Part shown: in pieces, positions 1 through 6,071 of the stretch
Layout of the letters: each line of letters starts with the position of its first letter
How positions within the stretch are numbered: position 1 is the first letter of the stretch
Assembly: GCA_018971925.1 (NCBI GenBank)
Contig: JAGWZT010000059.1
Span: 1 to 9,080, forward strand
Direction of reading: 5' to 3'
Origin: Lysobacteraceae bacterium
GTDB taxonomy: Bacteria > Pseudomonadota > Gammaproteobacteria > Xanthomonadales > Rhodanobacteraceae
DNA: 9,080 bases
Program-made: the position numbers and the translations under genes
The notes under the pieces: model-generated
Told to the model about the DNA's origin: nothing
What the model saw: the letters and a program-made list of their open reading frames with translations, nothing else
Databases searched by the model: none

Positions 1-248
1 GCGTCATCTAGCCGATCGACCGAACCCAGCGACAAACCAACACCGTGCAGGCTGAGCGGATAATCGGCACGAATCCGGTCCATGGCGTCGTGGAAGGGCC
101 CGCCCGCCGCGAACAGGTTTTCGCTGTGGGTTTCCAGCCATGCGATGCGCGGATGTTCATCGCGCACGCGGGCGACATGCGGCGCGCGCAGCCCGATGCC
201 GGCCGCGGCCGGCACCGGTTGCACGTCCGTGGCGATCGGGTTCGTCAC
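1..248 (-). CDS. bufB: BufB, DUF692 (MNIO family) bufferin-modifying enzyme, N-terminal part
   Basis: This is the first 82 residues of a DUF692 protein; the rest lies beyond the window. The family (multinuclear non-heme iron oxidative enzymes, related to MbnB) modifies cysteines of small copper-binding precursor peptides in the cytoplasm. The frame reads a typical DUF692 N-terminus: GIGLRAPH at residues 17-24, WLETHSENLFAAGG at 37-50 and YPLSLHGVGLSLGS at 63-76. H24, E39 and H68 lie in conserved motifs and are probable metal ligands. The start is GTG at 246-248; an in-frame stop shortly upstream leaves no other reasonable start. AAGG and GAG lie within 20 nt upstream, so the ribosome binding site is weak. 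It begins 10 bp after the bufA1 stop, so the two genes are almost certainly cotranscribed. Family assignment is firm; the bufferin role comes from its partner. Confidence 0.93.
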   Translation of the reverse strand, partial: MTNPIATDVQPVPAAAGIGLRAPHVARVRDEHPRIAWLETHSENLFAAGGPFHDAMDRIRADYPLSLHGVGLSLGSVDRLDD

Positions 249-258
249 GGAACGATAC

Positions 259-585
259 TCAAGCCTTGGTCAAGCTGCCACCGTCGATCTTGGTGCATAG
301 CCCGGCCGGCACCGCGACGAAGGCGCTGGGGTCACGTGCCTTGCTGTCCTGCCCAGCGCAGGAATGCCCCGGCGACTGGCAATCGTTCTTGTAGGCCGCG
401 TTGATGCCATAGCAGGGAGCGAGCTTGTCTTTTTTCATCATCGCCATGGTCTGTTCCTGCTTCATCTTCATCATTTCCGGCGTCATTTTCATCGGCCCCT
501 GGGCCATGGCGACCGAAGCGCCTGCGGCCACGCCCAGCGTGACGGCACAGGCAAGCGCGGACTTGAGGAGTTGCGAGTGGTTCAT
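259..585 (-). CDS. bufA1: BufA1-type bufferin precursor (DUF2282) with Met-rich insert
   Basis: A 108-residue secreted precursor of a copper-chelating, ribosomally made modified peptide. Residues 1-28 form a signal peptide ending AMA. Residues 32-50 hold eight methionines. The DUF2282 core follows, with cysteines C58 (in CYGI), C69 (in KNDC), C76 (in HSCAG) and C97 (in PAGLC). In characterised bufferins the two central cysteines are converted to thiooxazole rings by BufB and its partner BufC, and the outer two form a disulfide. The product should then bind copper in the periplasm. An in-frame ATG 21 codons upstream exists, but the ATG at 583-585 has GGAG 7 nt before it and begins a proper signal peptide, so I use it. 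bufB follows after 10 bp. The Met-rich stretch is longer than I recall for this family and may add Cu(I)-binding capacity (inference). Confidence 0.93.
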   Translation of the reverse strand: MNHSQLLKSALACAVTLGVAAGASVAMAQGPMKMTPEMMKMKQEQTMAMMKKDKLAPCYGINAAYKNDCQSPGHSCAGQDSKARDPSAFVAVPAGLCTKIDGGSLTKA

Positions 586-662
586 GGAATGTCTCCGTGG
601 ATTGGACCGGAACAGCTCCGGCTCCCTATAGAGGCAGCGAACGGGCAAAAGGATTCAAAGTT

Positions 663-701
663 GCGCTCGAAGCGCCCGGATGATCAGTTCCTCACGGAAC
701 T
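663..701. promoter_or_regulatory. Two adjacent perfect inverted repeats upstream of bufA1
   Basis: GCGCT-CGA-AGCGC lies at 663-675 and AGTTCC-tcac-GGAACT at 686-701, 78 to 116 bp upstream of the bufA1 start codon. Both are perfect. The second is followed on the plus strand by a short T run (706-711), but no plus-strand gene ends there, so a terminator is unlikely. An operator or a leader RNA structure for bufA1 is possible. Only the symmetry is seen; the function is a guess. Confidence 0.3.
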
Positions 702-916
702 TCAACTTTTTGCAGAGCCCAGGATGGAAACTCAACCGCAAACTGAACCGAGTCATCGAGGGTGCTTCGGCCGAGATTAGGTGATCAGGCTCTTGGCCTG
801 CCTCCAACCAGCCTTCCAGAGAGCGGCCGATTGCCATCGACAGCAAGGGATCGCAATGGGACCATCGCTTTGGTATTCCGCAGAGTCAGCGCTTGTGGGG
901 CCGTGGCCGCACGAAT

Positions 917-931
917 CCATATGGTGGCGCG
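917..931 (+). repeat. 15-bp motif CCATATGGTGGCGCG, near-copy of the one at 6735
   Basis: It matches CCATATGTTGGCGCG at 6735-6749 at 14 of 15 positions, in the same orientation and 5,818 bp away. The other copy lies in the leader of the tyrosine recombinase gene. The pair may be remains of recombination sites bounding the segment between them, but a match of this length can also arise by chance in a 9 kb window. Confidence 0.3.
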
Positions 932-1156
932 CATGACGCAACGAATCTTTTGCATATTTGACAAGACGGTCAATTCAGGATTCCCGCAAATCGTGGGTTC
1001 GTGTAAAACGACGTACAAGAGCGACTGTAAGCCGCAACCTACAACAACCGGCGGCATCGTCCGATAGATGAACCCAATCCGCGCAGCAATGATGATCCCG
1101 CCCCGTGGGTCGGGCACGATCCGACTTCTGTCAGGTGGAACCGACAAGCGGGGCAC

Positions 1157-1187
1157 TTGACGCACTCTGCACCAGGGCGAGTAATAT
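1157..1187 (+). promoter_or_regulatory. Candidate sigma70-like promoter of the NAD operon
   Basis: TTGACG at 1157-1162 and TAATAT at 1182-1187 are good matches to the -35 and -10 consensus. The spacer is 19 bp, which is longer than optimal. It sits 52 bp before the nadM start and is followed directly by the hairpin at 1195. No other pair in this gap looks better. Confidence 0.45.
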
Positions 1188-1194
1188 GTTGTCA

Positions 1195-1216
1195 CCTTCC
1201 GGATAGACCGGAAAGG
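1195..1216 (+). promoter_or_regulatory. Leader hairpin with ATAGA loop before nadM
   Basis: TTCCGG (1197-1202) pairs perfectly with CCGGAA (1208-1213) around the loop ATAGA. The stem extends by two more C-G pairs if A1214 is bulged. With the promoter above, transcription would start close to the foot of this hairpin, so it could cap the 5' end of the mRNA, or the DNA could be an operator. A second hairpin with the same loop stands before the second cistron. Confidence 0.5.
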
Positions 1217-1238
1217 CGAGTTGCCGTGAGGGAACCTC

Positions 1239-2288
1239 ATGGATTTTGACTACCTTGCCTTCATTGGGCGTTTCGAGCCGTTCCACAACGGCCACGTCGC
1301 TGCTGCGCGACACGCGCTACGCCTGGCTCCCAAGCTCATTCTCCTCGTCGGCTCTGCTGACACTCCTCGCACGATCCGCAATCCTTGGTCGTTCACCGAA
1401 CGCTCGGTAATGATCCAGGCAGCGCTTGAAGACGCCAGTAACCGGCTGATCATCCGGCCCCTGCGCGATCATCTCTACAGTGAAGCGCTCTGGATCGCGG
1501 ACGTTCAACGTGCCATCACGGCTGTCATTGAAGAGGATGTCGGTACCGACAGTGCGCGCGTGGGCGTGATCGGCAAGGAAAATGATGCCGCGACGTACTA
1601 CCTGCGTGAATTCCCGCAATGGCCACTGATCGAGGTGGCACATACCGAAACGCTTTCGGCGACCGAAATGCGCCGGTACCTGTTCGAGTCGGCTGACGAC
1701 ACAAGCAAAGGTGCGCTACGGATGCTGCAGGCCAATGTCCCGGCCCCGGTGTTCGAGATGCTGGAAGCCTTCCGCAAGAGCTCACCGGCATACCGTCAGC
1801 TCGTGGCGGAATATCGCTTCATCCAGGACTATCGATCAGGCTGGGACAGCGCCCCTTACCCGCCGACGTTTGTCACGACCGATGCGGTGGTCGTGCACTC
1901 CGGCCATGTGCTTTTGGTGCGCCGCCGTTCCGAACCCGGCAAGGGGCTATGGGCGTTGCCGGGCGGTTTCGTTCGCGAGAACGAGACCATACACGAGAGC
2001 TGCCTACGCGAACTGCGCGAGGAAACTCGCCTCAAGATTCCGGTGCCGGTGCTGAAAGGCTCGATCAAAGGGACGCACGTTTTCGACCACCCCGAGCGCT
2101 CGTTGCGCGGCCGCACGATTACCCACGCGTTCCATTTCGACTTCCCTGCCGGCGAACTGCCACCCGTCCGCGGGGGCGACGATGCGGAGAAGGCGCGCTG
2201 GTTCCCGATCAGCGAAGCCCTGGAAATGGGCCCTCAGCTTTTCGAAGACCACCTGCACATCCTCGAGTTTTTCCTGGGCCGGAGTTGA
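1239..2288 (+). CDS. nadM: Bifunctional NMN adenylyltransferase / Nudix hydrolase (NadM-Nudix)
   Basis: A 349-residue fusion, the usual length of NadM-Nudix proteins such as those of Francisella and Synechocystis. Residues 1-180 are the nucleotidyltransferase domain, which makes NAD+ from NMN and ATP. It has the GRFEPFHNGH motif (10-19, with catalytic H16 and H19) and WSFTERSVMI (50-59), which corresponds to the ISTxR-type ATP-binding motif. Residues 207-349 are a Nudix domain with the box at 243-265, fitting GX5EX7REUXEE and ending TRL where glycine is usual (R264). In the family this domain hydrolyses ADP-ribose and related compounds, so the protein joins NAD synthesis with removal of NAD breakdown products. 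The ATG has GAGGG 6 nt upstream. It is the first gene of the operon. Confidence 0.93.
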   Translation: MDFDYLAFIGRFEPFHNGHVAAARHALRLAPKLILLVGSADTPRTIRNPWSFTERSVMIQAALEDASNRLIIRPLRDHLYSEALWIADVQRAITAVIEEDVGTDSARVGVIGKENDAATYYLREFPQWPLIEVAHTETLSATEMRRYLFESADDTSKGALRMLQANVPAPVFEMLEAFRKSSPAYRQLVAEYRFIQDYRSGWDSAPYPPTFVTTDAVVVHSGHVLLVRRRSEPGKGLWALPGGFVRENETIHESCLRELREETRLKIPVPVLKGSIKGTHVFDHPERSLRGRTITHAFHFDFPAGELPPVRGGDDAEKARWFPISEALEMGPQLFEDHLHILEFFLGRS

Positions 2289-2302
2289 AATCGACCTTTC
2301 CC

Positions 2303-2323
2303 GCCGGTGGATAGACCGCCGGC
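2303..2323 (+). promoter_or_regulatory. Intercistronic hairpin with ATAGA loop
   Basis: GCCGGTGG (2303-2310) pairs with CCGCCGGC (2316-2323), including one G-U wobble in RNA, around the loop ATAGA (2311-2315). It lies 14 nt after the nadM stop and 13 nt before the ribosome binding site of the 37-residue gene. There is no T run, so it is not a classical terminator. The ten bases GGATAGACCG are identical to the leader hairpin at 1201-1210. Confidence 0.5.
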
Positions 2324-2350
2324 CCCCACCGACGCGAAGGAGCTTCCGTC

Positions 2351-2464
2351 ATGTCCAACACCAGCAACCCCAAACGTAATACCGACTATCACACGGCCGA
2401 CCATCGACCACAGTATCTGCAAAAGGTCGATGCCATGATTCGTAACAGCAGCACCAACCGCTGA
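2351..2464 (+). CDS. 37-residue hypothetical small protein
   Basis: A very short gene filling most of the space between nadM and the SPFH gene. The ribosome binding site AAGGAG at 2337-2342 is nearly ideal and lies 8 nt before the ATG, stronger than those of its neighbours. The product begins MSNTSNPKRN, is hydrophilic and basic, rich in N, H, R and S, and has no membrane segment, signal or cysteine. A central part around DYHTADHRPQYLQKVDAM could form a short helix. The stop is 17 bp before the SPFH start. I recognise no family. The site and position argue for a real gene, perhaps an accessory or partner peptide of the NAD enzymes or the SPFH assembly (inference). Confidence 0.65.
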   Translation: MSNTSNPKRNTDYHTADHRPQYLQKVDAMIRNSSTNR

Positions 2465-2481
2465 CCTCAGGGGACACAGCC

Positions 2482-3510
2482 ATGTTCGGATTCCGCTACA
2501 TCAAGACCAATCCCAGCACCTACGTCATCCAGTACCGCAGTGGCAACATCGTCCGCGAGGGCGCTGGCCTGTCGTTCTTCTGCTACGCGCCGACGGCTTC
2601 ATTGGTGACTGTGCCGCTGGAAAGCGTGGACGTGCCTTTCGCGTTCACGGAAGTCACCCGTGACTTCCAGGCAGTCACCGTGCAGGGTCAGGTGACATAC
2701 CGGGTCGACGAGCCCAAGACCCTCGCTGCGCTGATGAACTTCACGCTGAAGCCGGATGGCAAATACGTATCGGAGGACCCAACCAAGCTGCCGCAGCGCG
2801 TCATCAACGCCGTGCAGGTTCAATTGCGGTCACTGCTTCAGCACCAGACCTTGCAGGAGCTTCTGCAGGGATCGGATGGCATGGTTCAGGCGGTCGTGGC
2901 CGGACTACGCAAGCCGGACAGCCTACCGAGTCTTGGCCTCATCCTCGTCAATCTATCGATCCTCGCGGTCAAACCGAACCCCGAGACCGCCCGTGCGCTG
3001 GAAGCGGAGGTTCGCGAGCAGATCCTGAAGCGCGCCGACGATGCTGTATACGTGCGCCGCAATGCCGCAATCGAACAGGAGCGCGCGGTCAAGGAAAACG
3101 AGCTCAATACCGAGATCGCGGTCGAAACCAAGAAGCGGCAGATTCGCGAGACCCAGATGGAGGCCGAACGGGCCGTACTCGAAAAGCGCCAGCAAATCCA
3201 GGACCAGGAGATGGCCGGCCGCATCGCGCTTGAGGAGAAGAACAAGAACCTCACCGCCTTGCGTACCGAGAACGCACGTCAGGAGGCCGATGCCAAGGCC
3301 TATGCCATGTCGGCGCTGATGAAGTCAGTTGCCAATACCGATCCCAAGGTCTTGCAGGCGCTTTCGCTTGGCCAGTCCGACCCCGGCGCGCTGATCGCGC
3401 TGGCGTTCCAGGGCCTCGCAGAGAACGCAAGCAAGATCGGCGAACTCAACATCTCGCCGGACCTGCTAAGGGAACTGGCGCAACGGAAGCCCGTCACGGC
3501 AAAGGCGTGA
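2482..3510 (+). CDS. SPFH/band-7 domain protein with C-terminal coiled coil
   Basis: A 342-residue stomatin/flotillin-type scaffold protein. Residues about 10-185 form the SPFH domain, with features such as REGAGLSFFCYAPT (25-38), DFQAVTVQGQVTYRV (61-75) and LPQRVINAVQVQLRSLLQ (103-120). Residues about 190-275 are a long charged, Glu/Arg/Lys/Gln-rich coiled coil, followed by a short helical tail. SPFH proteins form large ring-shaped oligomers that organise membrane-bound processes. There is no clear N-terminal transmembrane helix; only a moderately hydrophobic patch at 29-46, so attachment would be peripheral or absent. The ATG follows AGGGGA by 6 nt. It lies between two NAD-enzyme genes and almost touches the next one, which suggests that it scaffolds those enzymes (inference). 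Confidence 0.88.
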   Translation: MFGFRYIKTNPSTYVIQYRSGNIVREGAGLSFFCYAPTASLVTVPLESVDVPFAFTEVTRDFQAVTVQGQVTYRVDEPKTLAALMNFTLKPDGKYVSEDPTKLPQRVINAVQVQLRSLLQHQTLQELLQGSDGMVQAVVAGLRKPDSLPSLGLILVNLSILAVKPNPETARALEAEVREQILKRADDAVYVRRNAAIEQERAVKENELNTEIAVETKKRQIRETQMEAERAVLEKRQQIQDQEMAGRIALEEKNKNLTALRTENARQEADAKAYAMSALMKSVANTDPKVLQALSLGQSDPGALIALAFQGLAENASKIGELNISPDLLRELAQRKPVTAKA

Positions 3511-3514
3511 GGTC

Positions 3515-4450
3515 ATGGACGCCCTCGATCGCCGGGTCGTGCTGGTCGTCCGGCACACCCGGCTGGAAGACCTGATCGTCCGCTTCAACACCGTCGAACA
3601 GGCACGGTTCTACATCGAGCATCTGGGTGCCGACTTCTCGGACTACGAGCGGGAGCACCGAACCTACCAGGAAGCAATTCGCATGACCGAAGCGACGCTG
3701 CGTCGCTTCGGTCGCGTGCAGCGTCTTGATCGCACACTGCTGCCTAATTTCCTGTTTGCTCCGGATGCGTCCATCGTCGTGCTCGGACAGGACGGTCTAG
3801 TCGCCAACACGCTCAAGTACCTCGATGGTCAGCCGGTCATCGGCGTCAATCCGGATCCGGCACGCTGGGATGGCGTGTTGTTGCCATTCGAGGTGCCCGA
3901 CCTGGCCAAGGTGGTCCCAGAGGCCCTGTCAGGCAAGCGGGAACGAAAGCACATCACGATGGCTCACGCAAAGTTGAGTGACGGCCAGGAGTTGCTCGCC
4001 GTCAACGACATCTTCATCGGCGCGAAGAGCCACGTCTCTGCTCGGTACGAAATCCGTCTCGGTGAACGCGTAGAAACGCACTCGTCCAGTGGTGTCATCG
4101 TCTCGACCGGGCTTGGGTCGACCGGATGGTTCCGAAGCCTGCTTACGGGTGCGGCTGGGATTTCGGGCCACAACCTGGACAAGCAACACGAGGATCTACG
4201 CGAACACGGCTTCGCATGGGACGCCGACCATCTGTTCTTCACGGTGCGCGAACCGTTCCCAAGCCTCGTCACGCAAACGGGTCTCGTGTTCGGGCAGGTG
4301 CAGCAAAACGCCCCACTTCGCATCGTGTCGCAGATGGCAGGCTATGGGGTGATCTTCAGCGACGGGGTCGAAGCGGATTTCCTCGAATTCAACTCGGGCA
4401 TGACCGCAACCATTGACATCGCCAAACACGAAGGAAGGCTCGTCACCTGA
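3515..4450 (+). CDS. NAD kinase-like protein, divergent
   Basis: A 311-residue protein with the layout of the NAD kinase/ATP-NAD kinase superfamily, which phosphorylates NAD to NADP. VVLGQDGLVANTL (88-100) stands at the GGDG motif and keeps the key aspartate, D93. LAVNDIFIG (161-169) corresponds to the NE-containing segment, with D165 in place of Glu. VIVSTGLGSTGWFRS (194-208) matches the conserved TPTGSTAY-type glycine-rich motif, and a C-terminal beta-rich part with FSDG (281-284) follows. The first 75 residues are longer and more helical than in housekeeping NAD kinases. The start lies 4 bp after the SPFH stop, with AAAGG about 9 nt upstream and GAGG overlapping the stop, so translation is probably coupled. 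Substrate is not certain; a specialised NAD kinase or a related nucleotide-binding protein is possible. Confidence 0.8.
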   Translation: MDALDRRVVLVVRHTRLEDLIVRFNTVEQARFYIEHLGADFSDYEREHRTYQEAIRMTEATLRRFGRVQRLDRTLLPNFLFAPDASIVVLGQDGLVANTLKYLDGQPVIGVNPDPARWDGVLLPFEVPDLAKVVPEALSGKRERKHITMAHAKLSDGQELLAVNDIFIGAKSHVSARYEIRLGERVETHSSSGVIVSTGLGSTGWFRSLLTGAAGISGHNLDKQHEDLREHGFAWDADHLFFTVREPFPSLVTQTGLVFGQVQQNAPLRIVSQMAGYGVIFSDGVEADFLEFNSGMTATIDIAKHEGRLVT

Positions 4451-5038
4451 GCGGAAGGCGAGCCACAATCACCAAACCCGTTACGGGCGAGCAACTGTGC
4501 CTGACAGACATCCGCTCGCCGCTCGAGCGAACTGCAGTCAACGAAACTGAGCAAGAAGCCCGGGGAGGTCGACGTATTCCTGGAACGTGGAGAAGAAGCA
4601 GATCTCGAAATCGAGGACAACGACACGGCTGATCTTTCGAGCGGCGGTGTTGAACGCTTCTACAGGCAAACATCGCTGATCGCGCCTCGATCCGATCCTG
4701 CCTGTACGGAATGTGGGCCAGCTCAACACAGCCGTTTAGGACGTGGCGATACCCGCCGGCTGCCTTGCCGCCAATGAACTCCCATGATCGCCCGAGTGAA
4801 CTTGATGCGGTCGAAGCGGATCGTTGTGGGTCGGCGCACATTTCGCGCGGGATTTGGGGGTCGTGACCTGTTCCCCGCCGGCTCTTCCCCCGGATAGCCG
4901 CTCCAGCCCGTTCCATACCATCCTAGACGACGGAGATTGCCGGCGTGACCCCCCGCCCGCTTTTTGTCTCTGATCTTTGTGGCAGAAGACTGCATTGCTG
5001 CAATACTGCGATGCGTGCGCCCGATCAGGAAGACCCAC
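4451..5038. other. Gene-poor stretch after the NAD operon, possible gene remnant
   Basis: About 590 bp without a complete recognisable gene. An open plus-strand frame at 4505-4777 has no ATG start but contains a protein-like acidic piece (KKPGEVDVFLERGEEAD around 4553-4603) with purine-rich first codon positions. The opposite strand at 4538-4729 also stays open. Neither resembles a family I know, so a degraded gene is possible but unproven. Two inverted repeats follow the operon: CCCG-tta-CGGG at 4477-4487 and GGCGAGC/GCTCGCC at 4486-4492 and 4514-4520. No T run follows them, so I do not call a terminator. Confidence 0.4.
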
Positions 5039-5893
5039 TTGGCCGCCCCTGAAGAAGTCAACGCCGACATGCTTTCCTTCTGGAATGGCAAGGGCGGCCA
5101 TACCTGGGTGGCTCGCCAGGCGCACACCGACATCACGCTCACGCCGGTAACCGATGCCTTGCTCGCATTTGCCGCGCCGCGCACCGGCGAACGGGTGGTG
5201 GACATCGGTTGCGGCTGTGGAGCGCCCACACTGGAGTTTGCGCGCGCCGTGGGTCCGTCCGGTCGCGTCGCAGGCTTCGATATCTCCGGTCCGATGCTGG
5301 CCGAGGGCAAGAGGCGAGCGGGCGCCGCCGGTATCGCCAATATCGATTGGCGGCAGGCTGACCCGGCGGTGGCGGCGCTGAATGAATACGATTTGTTGAT
5401 CTCAGCCTTCGGCGTGATGTTCTTCGGCGACAGGGTGGCGGCCTTCACCCACATGCGCCGCAGCGCCGCTCCGGATGCGCGCATGGCGCTGGTGTGCTGG
5501 CGCACGCTGGCCGAGAACCCGTGGATGGAAGTGCCCATGACCGCGGTGGCGCGGCACCTGCCGTCACGGCCGCCGCCGACCCCGAATGCCCCCGGAATGT
5601 TCGCTTTCGCCGATCCGGAACACGTCACCGGGGTTCTCACCGCGGGCGGCTGGGCACCGCCGCGCTTCGAGAAGCTCGACATGGAGCTTGACATTGCCGC
5701 CGGCCGTGGGCTGGAGGAGGCCGTGGTTCAGTCGACCGAAATCGGCGCCGTGAACAGTTGGCTGCGCAATCAGCCGGAAGAGGTGGTCTCGGCCGCCGTC
5801 GCTTCTCTCCGCGAGGGGCTGAAACCCTACGCGGACGGCATGAGCGTGAGCCTGCCCGGCGCGATGTGGTTGATCAGCAGCGCACCCGCCTGA
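5039..5893 (+). CDS. Class I SAM-dependent methyltransferase
   Basis: A Rossmann-fold methyltransferase of the UbiE/COQ5-like group that transfers a methyl group from S-adenosylmethionine; the substrate is unknown. Counting from the TTG start, it has 284 residues. The FWNGKGGHTWVARQ motif typical of this subgroup is at 14-27, motif I VVDIGCGCGAPTLEFA at 53-68, the acidic end of strand 2 at GFDISGPML (79-87), and QAD near 106-108. The frame stays open upstream to an ATG at 4964, but family members begin shortly before the FWNG motif. TTG at 5039 has AGGAAGA 5 nt upstream, whereas 4964 lacks a good site; ATG at 5069 is a poorer alternative. It stands alone and converges with the recombinase gene. 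Family is firm, start moderate. Confidence 0.88.
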   Translation: MAAPEEVNADMLSFWNGKGGHTWVARQAHTDITLTPVTDALLAFAAPRTGERVVDIGCGCGAPTLEFARAVGPSGRVAGFDISGPMLAEGKRRAGAAGIANIDWRQADPAVAALNEYDLLISAFGVMFFGDRVAAFTHMRRSAAPDARMALVCWRTLAENPWMEVPMTAVARHLPSRPPPTPNAPGMFAFADPEHVTGVLTAGGWAPPRFEKLDMELDIAAGRGLEEAVVQSTEIGAVNSWLRNQPEEVVSAAVASLREGLKPYADGMSVSLPGAMWLISSAPA

Positions 5894-6071
5894 ACGAGCA
5901 CGGCTGCTTGCCAGCTTTCTGGCCGCACAAGTTCGCCTGCGGTGATTCAATTTCCGCTCTGGCCGCTAACGCCGCCCTCCGCTGAAGCAGTTGCGATCGG
6001 CAGGCATGGAGAAGCCCAAGCAAGGGTTCGGTCATCTCCACGTGGCCGGACTGCGACCATAGCGCAGCCGG

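Larger units (their letters stand above)
586..1238. other. Intergenic region between divergent bufA1 and the NAD operon
   Basis: About 650 bp with no gene I would defend. The open frames are rich in R, S and P, lack convincing ribosome binding sites and resemble no family known to me. The left part should hold the bufA1 promoter, but I see no clear -35/-10 pair; an ECF sigma site is possible. The region holds two inverted repeats near bufA1 (663-675 and 686-701), the motif at 917-931 shared with 6735-6749, a small inverted repeat (TTGAC aagacg GTCAA, 958-973), and the promoter and hairpin of the NAD operon at the right end. Confidence 0.6.

Noticed and set aside
785..1240. 151-codon minus-strand open frame between bufA1 and nadM
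   Set aside because: It has no recognisable domain and its start overlaps the nadM start; it would run through the promoter and leader hairpin of the NAD operon.
1195..2323. Known NAD-sensing riboswitch in the operon leader
   Set aside because: The leader downstream of the candidate promoter is only about 45 nt with a single small hairpin, and I could not match it to the described NAD+ riboswitch classes.
4477..4520. Inverted repeats after the NAD kinase-like gene as a Rho-independent terminator
   Set aside because: Stems are short or have a 21-nt loop and no T run follows.
4723..5694. 323-codon minus-strand open frame opposite the methyltransferase
   Set aside because: It is antisense to a clear methyltransferase with conserved motifs; the predicted product is rich in Ser, Arg and Ala without any recognisable domain, as expected for a high-GC shadow frame.
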